From an uncultured Hungatella sp. (GTDB lineage Bacteria > Bacillota > Clostridia > Lachnospirales > Lachnospiraceae), in NCBI GenBank assembly GCA_910588505.1, contig CAJUPQ010000033.1, positions 1-36,504 of the forward strand: a DNA stretch of 36,504 nt. The letters are read 5' to 3'. How positions within the stretch are numbered: the first letter of the stretch is position 1; each line of letters starts with the position of its first letter. The notes beneath the pieces were generated by a model. The model was not told where the DNA came from, searched no databases, and saw nothing but the letters and a program-made list of their open reading frames with translations. Position numbers and translations under genes: made by a program. Positions 15,752 through 24,064 of the stretch are shown piece after piece.

Positions 15752-16279
15752 ATGGCAACAGCAAACAGAACTGTCCGAAGGCAGAAACGGGGCGGGAGAG
15801 TGAACGCGGGCCAGGCATATGTCCACGGCACCGCGGCGCCGAAGGTGGAGACGGGCCTGGCCCGGGAGAGGGGACAGGACAAGAGGGAGGAGAGAGTCAG
15901 ACAGGAGAAGCGCCACAGGACCAGTGTACAGGTGAGAAAGAACCAGCAGAAGGCTTTGCGGATCGATTTCCCCTATCTGGTGATGCTGGTGGCAGCGTCC
16001 TGCTGCACCCTGTTTATCTGTGTCAACTATCTCCAGGCACAGACTGTCATGACCAGGCGCATGGACCGCATTGAGTCCCTGGAAAAGCAGGTGGATTCCC
16101 TGCGGGCGGAGAATGACACCCTCCAGACCAGGATCAACACATCCGTGGATCTGGACCATATCTACAAGGTAGCCACAGAGGAGCTGGGTATGGTCTACGC
16201 GGGAAAGAGCCAGGTGCGCATGTATCATCAGACAGAAAGCGAGTTCGTAAGACAGTATGAAGACATCCCAACCTACTAA
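15752..16279 (+). CDS. ftsL: Cell division protein FtsL-like (septum initiator)
   Basis: A 175-residue bitopic membrane protein with a long basic cytoplasmic N terminus (about 70 residues, rich in Arg/Lys/Gln). One TM helix lies at about residues 72-92 ('YLVMLVAASCCTLFICVNYL'). Then comes a coiled coil 'MDRIESLEKQVDSLRAENDT' in the extracytoplasmic part. FtsL pairs with DivIC and FtsQ/DivIB to regulate the septal synthase. Sequence conservation of FtsL is low, so the call leans on topology, coiled coil and its fixed place between rsmH and the PBP gene. The end overlaps the PBP start by 23 bases. Confidence 0.85.
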   Translation: MATANRTVRRQKRGGRVNAGQAYVHGTAAPKVETGLARERGQDKREERVRQEKRHRTSVQVRKNQQKALRIDFPYLVMLVAASCCTLFICVNYLQAQTVMTRRMDRIESLEKQVDSLRAENDTLQTRINTSVDLDHIYKVATEELGMVYAGKSQVRMYHQTESEFVRQYEDIPTY

Positions 16280-18584
16280 AAAGAAACATAAGCGCCAGAG
16301 CCCCGAGGGGAAGGGCAGGCAGCCTCATCCCCGGGGCCCTTTGTTTACGCCTTACATGCAGCAGAAGCTGGCATTCACGGTTTTCGTGATCTTGCTGGCT
16401 TTGTTTGCATTGGTGTTTGTACTCTACAGGATTGTGAAGAATAATAATGAAGAGTACACCAAGATCGTGCTGTCCCAGCGGTCCACCTACGACAGCCGCA
16501 CCATCCCCTACCGGAGAGGCGACATCGTGGACCGGAACGGCACCTACCTGGCCACCAGCGACAAGGTGTACAACCTGATCCTGGACCCGGATCAGATCTA
16601 CAGCCAGGAGAGCTACTACTTAAATCCCACGGTCAACGCCCTGGTGGAGGTGTTCGGCTATGACAGGACAGAGCTTTTGGAGACTCTTCTTGACCACAAA
16701 GAGTCCATGTATCTGCGGTATGAGCGGAGGATGACGTATGAGAAAAAGGAGCAGTTCGAGGCCCTGCAGGAATCGGTGAACAAGGCAAATGCCGAGGCCG
16801 GGATCAATGACAGGATCAAAGGCGTGTGGTTTGAGGATGAGTATAAGCGGGTTTATCCCTATGAGTCCTTGGCCTGCGGTATCATCGGTTTTACCTCCGG
16901 CGACGGCAGCGTTGGCAACGGGGGCATTGAGCAGTATTACGACAGCACCCTGATCGGGGTCAACGGCCGGGAGTACGGGTACCTAAATGACGACTCCAAC
17001 ATGGAGACTGTGATAAAACCGGCGAAAAACGGCAGCACCGTGGTGTCTACCATTGACATTTACATCCAGCAGCTGGTGGAGAAGCGGATCGAGCAGTGGA
17101 AGGAGGATCCGGGAAGCAGGCATATCGGCATCCTGGTGATGAATCCTAACAACGGAGAGATCCTGGCTATGGCCGATGACTCCAGATATGACCTGAATAA
17201 TCCCAGGGATTTAAGCGAAAATTACAGCCAAGAGGAGATCGACGCCATGACGGACCAGGAGAAGGTGGATGCCTTAAGCCGGATGTGGCGTAATTTCTGC
17301 GTCAGCGACACCTTTGAGCCCGGCTCCCCGGCAAAGGTGCTGACTGTGGCCACAGGTCTGGAGGAGAATGTGTTCCAGACAAGCACCCATTTTAACTGCG
17401 ACGGGTTTGAGTATATTGAGCCTTATAAGATCAGATGCACTGCCTACGAAAAGGGAGGCCACGGCGATCTGTCGGTGGAGGAGACCATCATCGTGTCCTG
17501 CAATGACGCCATGATGCAGATGGCCGCCATGGCGGGAAAGACCACATTTAAGAAGTATCAGGACCTGTTTAACATCGGCGCGAAGACAGGGATCGACCTT
17601 CCCGGGGAGGCGGACGCGGCCCCCCTGGTGTACAAGGTGGAAAATATGGACCCTGCCAGCCTTGCCACCAACGGGTTTGGGCAGAACTTTAACTGCACCA
17701 TGGTGCAGATGGCCGCGGCTTTTGCCTCGGTGATCAACGGCGGCTCCTACTATGAGCCCCATGTGGTAAAGCAGGTGATCAACGAGAACGGAGCCGTCAC
17801 CAGCAAGAATGACGGCGTTCTGGTGCGGGAGACCGTGTCAGACGCCACCAGCCGCTTTATGCGGGAGGCCCTAAGGCGGACTGTGGCCGAGGGGACGGGC
17901 AAGGCGGCCCAGGTGGAAGGATACGATGTAGGCGGAAAGACGGGGACCGCGGAGAAGGTAGGGCGGAACAAGGAGGACTATGTGGTGTCCTTCTGCGGCT
18001 TTGCCCCCACGGACCACCCCCAGGTGCTGGTGTACGTGGTTATTGATGAGCCCAATGTGGAAAAGCAGGCCAGCAGCTCCTATGCCAGCAGGGTATTTTC
18101 CCAGGTTATGGGGGATATTCTTCCTTATCTTAATGTATTTCCCGAGACAGAGGATGAGGAGGATACTCTGACCCAGGAGGAGATGCTGGAAAATGAGGGA
18201 GTCCATGAAAATGAGGGGGACCCGGAGGCAGAGACACAAGAACAGGAACCTGTCTATGAGACGGATGAGAACGCGCCTCCAGAGGAGACGGGGGAGGACG
18301 GAACGGTGATTCCGTCGGATCTTCCCTACCTTCCGGCAGGGGAGGAGGAGAGCGCCCAGGAGTCTCTTCCGGCAGCGGAGAGTTCATCCGCCCGGACCGG
18401 GGAAGAAAGTCAGGCGGAAAGCTCTTCAGGGGAAGAGTCAGGCCCGGCGGGATCGTCAGGGACCGGAACAGAGTCAAGGGCGGCGGAGTCGTCGGGAACC
18501 AGGACAGAGTCAGGGACCACGCCCGCGGCGACGAGGGCAGCTCCTGAACAGGGCGGCGCTTCGGGAGGACAGCCTGCGGGATAA
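16257..18584 (+). CDS. ftsI: Class B penicillin-binding protein (FtsI/PBP2-like) with long acidic Ser-rich tail
   Basis: A 775-residue transpeptidase that cross-links septal peptidoglycan. It has a basic N-terminal cytoplasmic segment, TM at about 38-60, then the dimerisation domain beginning 'TIPYRRGDIVDRNGTYLATS'. Active-site motifs: SxxK is SPAK (Ser357; most FtsI have STFK), SxN is SCN (Ser414), and KTG is KTGT (Lys561). No PASTA domain is seen. From about residue 625 a low-complexity Glu/Ser/Gly/Thr tail of some 150 residues extends outside the cell. ATG 16257 overlaps ftsL and lacks a strong ribosome binding site, implying coupling. Position matches B. subtilis pbpB, so the vegetative division role is inferred. 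Confidence 0.88.
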   Translation: MKTSQPTKKKHKRQSPEGKGRQPHPRGPLFTPYMQQKLAFTVFVILLALFALVFVLYRIVKNNNEEYTKIVLSQRSTYDSRTIPYRRGDIVDRNGTYLATSDKVYNLILDPDQIYSQESYYLNPTVNALVEVFGYDRTELLETLLDHKESMYLRYERRMTYEKKEQFEALQESVNKANAEAGINDRIKGVWFEDEYKRVYPYESLACGIIGFTSGDGSVGNGGIEQYYDSTLIGVNGREYGYLNDDSNMETVIKPAKNGSTVVSTIDIYIQQLVEKRIEQWKEDPGSRHIGILVMNPNNGEILAMADDSRYDLNNPRDLSENYSQEEIDAMTDQEKVDALSRMWRNFCVSDTFEPGSPAKVLTVATGLEENVFQTSTHFNCDGFEYIEPYKIRCTAYEKGGHGDLSVEETIIVSCNDAMMQMAAMAGKTTFKKYQDLFNIGAKTGIDLPGEADAAPLVYKVENMDPASLATNGFGQNFNCTMVQMAAAFASVINGGSYYEPHVVKQVINENGAVTSKNDGVLVRETVSDATSRFMREALRRTVAEGTGKAAQVEGYDVGGKTGTAEKVGRNKEDYVVSFCGFAPTDHPQVLVYVVIDEPNVEKQASSSYASRVFSQVMGDILPYLNVFPETEDEEDTLTQEEMLENEGVHENEGDPEAETQEQEPVYETDENAPPEETGEDGTVIPSDLPYLPAGEEESAQESLPAAESSSARTGEESQAESSSGEESGPAGSSGTGTESRAAESSGTRTESGTTPAATRAAPEQGGASGGQPAG

Positions 18585-18585
18585 G

Positions 18586-18613
18586 GCATATTTTCGAAAC
18601 AATCTCATATATT
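18586..18613 (+). promoter_or_regulatory. Candidate sigma-E promoter before the second PBP gene
   Basis: GCATATT (18586-18592) matches the sigma-E -35 consensus KMATATT fully. CATATATT (18606-18613) matches the -10 consensus CATACAMT at six of eight bases. The spacer is 13 bases. It lies 30 bases before ATG 18643. In B. subtilis the gene at this place, spoVD, also has a sigma-E promoter. The match is seen; activity is inferred. Confidence 0.55.
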
Positions 18614-18642
18614 ATATCAATGTTTCTGTGTGGCGAGGGCCT

Positions 18643-20373
18643 ATGATCCAGAGCAAATCCCATCACAGAGGAAAAATGGCCGCGGTGTGGCTGGTGTCCA
18701 GCCTTTTGATGGCAGGCCTTATGGGACGTCTGGTGTATCTCATGATCTTCCGGTCCGAACACTACAGCCAGATGGCGGAGGACCTCCACCAGAGGGAGAG
18801 GACCATCAAGGCCGCCAGAGGACAGATCCTGGACAGAAACGGCACGGTGATCGCCACCAACCGAACCGTGTGTACCATATCCGTGATCCATAACCAGATC
18901 ACGGACAAAGATCAGGTGGCAGAGACCTTGTCCCGGACATTAGGCCTGGCGGAGGATGAGGTGAGAAAGAAGGTGGAGAAATACAGCGCCAGGGAGATCG
19001 TGGCGGTCAATGTGGATAAAGAGCTGGGGGACGCCATAAGAAACTGTCATCTTGACGGCGTGAAGGTGGATGAGGACTACAGGCGGTATTACCCTTACGG
19101 AAGCCTGGCCTCCAAGGTTTTGGGCTTTACGGGAGGCGACAACCAGGGCATCATCGGCCTTGAAGTGGTGTACGAGGAGTGGTTAAAAGGCAAAAACGGC
19201 CTGATTCTCACCCAGGCCGACGCGGCGGGGGTGGAGATCGACAACGCCTTTGAGGACCGGGTGGAGCCGGTGGCGGGGGCAGATCTGACCATCAGCCTGG
19301 ATGTGAACATCCAGACCTACGCCCAGCAGGCGGCCTTAAAGGTGATGGAGGAGAAGGGGGCCAAGCGGGTGTCCATGATCGTCATGAATCCCCGGAACGG
19401 GGAGATTCTGGCTATGGTCAATGTGCCGGAGTTTGACTTAAACGACCCCTTTACCCTCAATGTGGAGCCCCAGGAAGGGACGGCGGCCTCTAAGCAGGAG
19501 CTGTTAAACCAGATGTGGAGAAACCCCAGCATCAACGATACCTACGAGCCAGGCTCCACCTTTAAGATCATCACCGCCGCCGCGGGGTTGGAGGCGGGAG
19601 TCGTAAGGCTGGAGGACCGGTTTTCCTGTCCCGGGTTTCGGATCGTGGAGGACCGGAAGATCCGGTGCCATAAGGTGGGAGGCCACGGGGCGGAGGATTT
19701 CCTCCAGGGCGCCATGAACTCCTGCAACCCGGTGTTTATTGATGTGGGACAGCGGCTGGGCGTGGACCAGTATTACCACTACTTTACCCAGTTCGGCCTT
19801 CTGGGAAAGACAGGCATCGACCTTCCCGGGGAGGCGTCCACCATCATGCACAAGAAGGAGAACATGGGGCTGGTGGAATTAGCCACCGTGTCCTTTGGCC
19901 AGTCCTTTCAGATCACGCCTCTGCAGCTGATCACCACCGCGGCCTCCATTGTAAACGGCGGAAACCGGGTGACGCCCCACTTCGGCGTCCGGGCCGTGTC
20001 GTCAGACGGGGAGATGGTGAGAAAATTTTCCTACCCGGTGAGGGAGGGCGTGGTGTCGGCGCAGACCAGCGAGACCATGCGCTACATCCTGGAACATGTG
20101 GTGTCCGAGGGCAGCGGAAAGAAGGCGGCTCTGGAAGGATACCGCATCGGCGGAAAGACCGCCACGTCGGAGAAACTGCCAAGAAGCCTGAAAAAGTACA
20201 TCTCAAGCTTTGTGGGGTTCGCCCCGGCAGACGATCCACAGGTCATAGCCCTGGTCACCATCGACGAGCCTGTGGGGATCTACTACGGAGGAACCATCGC
20301 CGCCCCGGTGATCGCGGATCTGTTTCAAAATATTTTGCCATATCTGGGAATAAATGCAGAAATTATGGACTGA
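18643..20373 (+). CDS. spoVD: Class B penicillin-binding protein, SpoVD-like, with KTAT in place of KTGT
   Basis: A 576-residue membrane-anchored transpeptidase. TM is at about 14-34, the pedestal starts 'TIKAARGQILDRNGTVIATN', and the catalytic domain has STFK (Ser305), SCN (Ser360) and KTAT (Lys505), so Gly of the usual KTG is Ala. No PASTA domain is present; B. subtilis SpoVD has one. It sits directly after the ftsI-like gene, as spoVD does in Bacillus, with a candidate sigma-E promoter in the gap. This supports a role in spore cortex synthesis, with a SEDS partner such as FtsW/SpoVE. GTG 18628 is in frame, but ATG 18643 is preferred because GGCGAGGG lies between them. Confidence 0.8.
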   Translation: MIQSKSHHRGKMAAVWLVSSLLMAGLMGRLVYLMIFRSEHYSQMAEDLHQRERTIKAARGQILDRNGTVIATNRTVCTISVIHNQITDKDQVAETLSRTLGLAEDEVRKKVEKYSAREIVAVNVDKELGDAIRNCHLDGVKVDEDYRRYYPYGSLASKVLGFTGGDNQGIIGLEVVYEEWLKGKNGLILTQADAAGVEIDNAFEDRVEPVAGADLTISLDVNIQTYAQQAALKVMEEKGAKRVSMIVMNPRNGEILAMVNVPEFDLNDPFTLNVEPQEGTAASKQELLNQMWRNPSINDTYEPGSTFKIITAAAGLEAGVVRLEDRFSCPGFRIVEDRKIRCHKVGGHGAEDFLQGAMNSCNPVFIDVGQRLGVDQYYHYFTQFGLLGKTGIDLPGEASTIMHKKENMGLVELATVSFGQSFQITPLQLITTAASIVNGGNRVTPHFGVRAVSSDGEMVRKFSYPVREGVVSAQTSETMRYILEHVVSEGSGKKAALEGYRIGGKTATSEKLPRSLKKYISSFVGFAPADDPQVIALVTIDEPVGIYYGGTIAAPVIADLFQNILPYLGINAEIMD

Positions 20374-20398
20374 TTATTCCCGCAAAAAGACATATACT
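20372..20398 (+). promoter_or_regulatory. Possible second sigma-E-like site, before mraY
   Basis: GATTATT (20372-20378) and CATATACT (20391-20398) resemble sigma-E -35 (six of seven) and -10 (seven of eight) elements, but the 12-base spacer is short. TATACT within it could also act as a sigma-A -10 with a poor -35. Confidence 0.3.
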
Positions 20399-20430
20399 AT
20401 TGAGGTATACATAAGAATTTGAGGTGCGAT

Positions 20431-21399
20431 ATGATTAATGAAACCATACTTGCGATTATCATCGCCTTTGCCATCAGCGCGGTCCTGTGTCCTATTGTGA
20501 TCCCCTTTCTGCACAAGCTGAAGTTCGGCCAGCAGGTTCGGGATGACGGCCCGCAGACTCATCTGAAAAAAGCGGGAACGCCTACCATGGGCGGCCTGAT
20601 CATACTGAGCAGTATTATCATCACGTCCATGTTTTATCTTTGGGATTATCCAAAGATGATCCCTGTGTTGTTTGTCACGGTGGGATTTGGCATCATCGGC
20701 TTTCTGGATGATTACATCAAGATCGTCATGAAGCGGTCCGAGGGGCTGAAGCCTATGCAGAAGCTTTTGGGGCAGATCATCATCACAGGGGTGTTTACCT
20801 ACTACCTGGTCAATTCCGGGGAGGTGAAGACAGCGGCGCTGATCCCCTTCACAGGAGGATTTGATCACGGCTATTTTGTGCAGTTCGGCATCCTTTACGT
20901 GCCTTTCGTGTTTGTGGTCATGCTGGGCACGGACAACGGGGTGAACTTTACGGACGGCTTAGACGGCCTGTGTACCAGCGTTACCATCCTGGTAGCCACG
21001 TTTCTGACCATCATCGCCCTGGGGGAGAAAAGCGGCATCAGCCCTATAACCGGGGCGGTGGTGGGAAGCCTTCTCGGGTTTCTCCTCTTTAATGTATACC
21101 CGGCCAAGGTGTTTATGGGGGATACAGGTTCCCTGGCCCTGGGGGGATTTGTGGCTTCCAGCGCGTGCATGATGCAGATCCCTCTGTTTATCCCCATCAT
21201 CGGCCTGATCTACCTGGTGGAGGTGTTATCTGTGATGATCCAGGTGACTTATTTTAAGAAGACAGGGGGAAAAAGGGTCTTTAAGATGGCTCCCATCCAT
21301 CACCATTTTGAACTGTGTGGATGGTCCGAGACCCGGGTGGTGGCAGTATTTTCCATCATCACAGCCATGCTTTGTTTGATTGCGTACTTAGGATTGTAG
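20431..21399 (+). CDS. mraY: Phospho-N-acetylmuramoyl-pentapeptide transferase MraY
   Basis: A 322-residue polytopic membrane enzyme that moves phospho-MurNAc-pentapeptide from UDP to undecaprenyl phosphate, making lipid I. Family motifs: 'THLKKAGTPTMGG', the Mg-binding Asp pair in 'GFLDDYIKI', 'GTDNGVNFTDGLDGL', and the HHH signature 'PIHHHFELCGWSE' in the last cytoplasmic loop. About ten TM helices. The frame opens at 20419 (TTG), but ATG 20431 follows GAGGTG and gives the usual N terminus. It follows spoVD; murE, often found here in Bacillus, is missing. Confidence 0.97.
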   Translation: MINETILAIIIAFAISAVLCPIVIPFLHKLKFGQQVRDDGPQTHLKKAGTPTMGGLIILSSIIITSMFYLWDYPKMIPVLFVTVGFGIIGFLDDYIKIVMKRSEGLKPMQKLLGQIIITGVFTYYLVNSGEVKTAALIPFTGGFDHGYFVQFGILYVPFVFVVMLGTDNGVNFTDGLDGLCTSVTILVATFLTIIALGEKSGISPITGAVVGSLLGFLLFNVYPAKVFMGDTGSLALGGFVASSACMMQIPLFIPIIGLIYLVEVLSVMIQVTYFKKTGGKRVFKMAPIHHHFELCGWSETRVVAVFSIITAMLCLIAYLGL

Positions 21400-21410
21400 G
21401 AGGAAGAGAG

Positions 21411-22775
21411 ATGAGCCGGAGTCAGAAAGTGCTGGTGGCGGGGACGGGAATCAGTGGGATCTCGTCCGCAAGGCTTCTTCTGGATAAGGGCGGCGAGGTG
21501 ATCCTTTATGACGGGAACGCCGGCCTGGATGCCCAGGAGATACGTAAGAAATTTGAGGAAGACGCAAAGATAACTATTCTGCTGGGGAAGCTGGAGCGGC
21601 AGGATCTGGCGGGGGTGGAGCTGTGCATCATCAGCCCGGGGATCTCCCTGGAAGCTCCCTTTGTGGCGGTGCTGGACGCTGCCCGGATTCCCATATGGGG
21701 GGAGATCCAGCTGGCGTACCAGTGCTCCAGAGGCCGTCTGGCAGCCATAACAGGCACCAACGGGAAGACCACCACCACAGCCCTGGTGGGGGAGATCATG
21801 AAATCCAAGTTTGAGGACGTGTATGTGGTGGGCAATATTGGCATCCCCTACACCCAGATCGCCCTTGACACAAAGAGCGACAGCGTGACCGTGGCCGAGG
21901 TTTCCAGCTTCCAGCTGGAGACCATCATGGATTTTCGGCCTGATGTCAGCGCTATCTTAAACATCACTCCGGACCATTTAAACCGCCACCACACTATGGA
22001 GAACTATATCGCGGTTAAGGAGAGCATCACCATGAACCAGACAGAAAGCGACCTGTGCGTCCTGAATTACGACGACCCGGTGCTGCGGGCCTTCGGATCG
22101 CCGGAAAATGAGGGGCGAAGGTGCCGGGTTATGTTCTTTAGCAGCCGCCAGGCCCTGTCCGAGGGGTATTACCTGGACGGGGATGTGATCTGCTTTGCCC
22201 ACAACGGCCGGGTTACGGAGCTTTTGAATGTGAAGGAATTAAATCTTCTGGGCCGGCATAATTATGAAAATGTGATGGCGGCCATTGCCGTCAGTTCCGC
22301 CATGGGCGTGTCCATGGACCGGATAAGGCGGGCGGTGAAGGACTTTCAGGCGGTGGAGCACAGGATCGAGTTTGTCCTTGAGCGGTCAGGGGTGAGATAC
22401 TACAATGACTCCAAGGGCACTAACCCGGATGCTGCCATCCAGGCCATCCGGGCCATGAAGGGGCCCACCCTGCTGATCGCCGGCGGGTATGACAAGGAAG
22501 CCCGATATGATGAGTGGGTAAATGAGTTTGAGGGCAGGGTCAAGTACCTGGTGCTCATCGGTCAGACCAGGGATAAGATCTCGGAGTGCGCCAAGGCCCA
22601 TGGGTTTACGGACATCATGTACGCGGAGGACATGTCCGAGGCTGTCAGCGTCTGTGCCTCCTATGCCAACATGGGCGACAACGTGCTGCTTTCCCCGGCC
22701 TGTGCCAGCTGGGGCATGTTTAAGGATTATGAGGAGCGGGGCAGGATCTTTAAAGAGTGCGTGAGAAATCTCTAG
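21411..22775 (+). CDS. murD: UDP-N-acetylmuramoyl-L-alanine--D-glutamate ligase MurD
   Basis: A 454-residue cytoplasmic Mur ligase adding D-Glu to UDP-MurNAc-L-Ala with ATP. The N-terminal Rossmann-like domain starts 'KVLVAGTGISGISSARLLL'. The ATP loop is 'AAITGTNGKTTTTALVGEI'. Further ligase marks are 'ILNITPDHLNRH' and the C-terminal 'VRYYNDSKGTNPDAAIQAI', 'LIAGGYDKEA' and 'LLSPACASWGMFKDYEERG'. ATG 21411 has AGGAGGA overlapping the mraY stop codon, so mraY and murD are coupled. Confidence 0.97.
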   Translation: MSRSQKVLVAGTGISGISSARLLLDKGGEVILYDGNAGLDAQEIRKKFEEDAKITILLGKLERQDLAGVELCIISPGISLEAPFVAVLDAARIPIWGEIQLAYQCSRGRLAAITGTNGKTTTTALVGEIMKSKFEDVYVVGNIGIPYTQIALDTKSDSVTVAEVSSFQLETIMDFRPDVSAILNITPDHLNRHHTMENYIAVKESITMNQTESDLCVLNYDDPVLRAFGSPENEGRRCRVMFFSSRQALSEGYYLDGDVICFAHNGRVTELLNVKELNLLGRHNYENVMAAIAVSSAMGVSMDRIRRAVKDFQAVEHRIEFVLERSGVRYYNDSKGTNPDAAIQAIRAMKGPTLLIAGGYDKEARYDEWVNEFEGRVKYLVLIGQTRDKISECAKAHGFTDIMYAEDMSEAVSVCASYANMGDNVLLSPACASWGMFKDYEERGRIFKECVRNL

Positions 22776-22823
22776 TATACGGTTGCACTAGGGGTATGAC
22801 GGGCGTAGAGGGAGGAGGCTGTT

Positions 22824-23966
22824 TTGCCGAAAAAAAAGAAAAAGAAACTAAGGCGTTTTTATGATTACAGCCTTCTGTTTACCATTGTATTCCTTACGAT
22901 CTTCGGTTTGGTGATGATCTACAGCAGCAGTTCCTACATGGCCCAGATTAATTATAAGGGCAACGCGGGATATTTTATGACCAGACAGGCGGGGATCGCC
23001 CTGGCGGGATTTTTCCTTATGATCATGATATCCAGGATGGATTATCACTGGTACGCCCGGTTTTCCAACCTGGCGATCCTGGTGTCCTGGGGGCTGATGA
23101 TCGCCGTGAGCCTGTTTGGAAGGGAAGTAAATGGAAAGAGGCGGTGGCTGGGCGTTGGCAGCGCCAGTTTTCAGCCTACGGAGTTGGTGAAGATCACGGT
23201 CATCGTGGCCATGGCCGCCCTGATCACCAGGATCGGCAGGGACGTGGACCGGATGGCAGGGGTGGCCAGGGCCGTCCTGATCACTGTGCCTCTTGCGGTC
23301 ATCGTGGCGGCCAACAACTTAAGTTCCGGGATCATCATCGTGGGCATCGGCTTTGTGATGATGTTCGTTGCCAGCAAAAAGCAGGCGCCCTACATTCTGT
23401 GTGTAGTGGCGGCGGCGGTGGTGCTGATCTTTGCGGGACCTATCGGCCACGCCCTGACAGCCATCAAGATCTTGCAGCCCTACCAGCTGACCAGGATCAA
23501 TGTGTGGCTGAACCCGGAGGCCTACCCCACCACGGGCGGGTATCAGGTGCTCCAGGGACTTTACGCCATCGGTTCCGGCGGGCTGTTCGGCAAAGGGCTG
23601 GGGGAAAGCATTCAGAAGCTTGGGTTTGTGCCTGAGTCCCAGAACGACATGATTTTTGCCATTATCTGCGAGGAGCTGGGGCTGTTTGGGGCCGTGCTGG
23701 TGATCCTACTCTTTGTGTTTATGATCTACCGCTTTCTGCTGATCGCGGGCAACGCTCCGGATCTGTTCGGAGCCATGCTGGTGGTGGGGGTTATGGCCCA
23801 CATTGCCATCCAGGTGATCTTAAATATCGCGGTGGTCACCAACACTATTCCCAACACAGGCATCACTCTGCCGTTTATCAGCTACGGGGGAACTTCGGTT
23901 TTGTTTTTGATGATCGAGATGGGGATGGTGTTAAGCGTGTCCAATCAGATCAAGCTGGAGCGGTAG
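22824..23966 (+). CDS. ftsW: FtsW/SpoVE-type SEDS peptidoglycan glycosyltransferase
   Basis: A 380-residue integral membrane protein of the SEDS family, which polymerises lipid II and works with a class B PBP. A short Lys-rich N terminus is followed by about ten TM helices. Family signatures are 'GREVNGKRRWLGVGSASFQP', 'LSSGIIIVGIGFVMMF', 'GKGLGESIQKLGFVPESQND' and the C-terminal 'TGITLPFISYGGTSVLF'. It starts at TTG 22824 behind GGAGGAGG. As the only SEDS gene in a cluster with two class B PBPs, it may serve both division (with FtsI) and sporulation (with SpoVD); that is inference. murG, the usual next gene, is absent. Confidence 0.94.
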   Translation: MPKKKKKKLRRFYDYSLLFTIVFLTIFGLVMIYSSSSYMAQINYKGNAGYFMTRQAGIALAGFFLMIMISRMDYHWYARFSNLAILVSWGLMIAVSLFGREVNGKRRWLGVGSASFQPTELVKITVIVAMAALITRIGRDVDRMAGVARAVLITVPLAVIVAANNLSSGIIIVGIGFVMMFVASKKQAPYILCVVAAAVVLIFAGPIGHALTAIKILQPYQLTRINVWLNPEAYPTTGGYQVLQGLYAIGSGGLFGKGLGESIQKLGFVPESQNDMIFAIICEELGLFGAVLVILLFVFMIYRFLLIAGNAPDLFGAMLVVGVMAHIAIQVILNIAVVTNTIPNTGITLPFISYGGTSVLFLMIEMGMVLSVSNQIKLER

Positions 23967-24064
23967 CCGGAGCCGGGAAAAGAGGGTTTTGGGCCGCGGA
24001 AACATACAACAGACAGGTAGGGCTTACATAGGATGGTATATAGGATGCTCAAGAAGGGAGCAGG

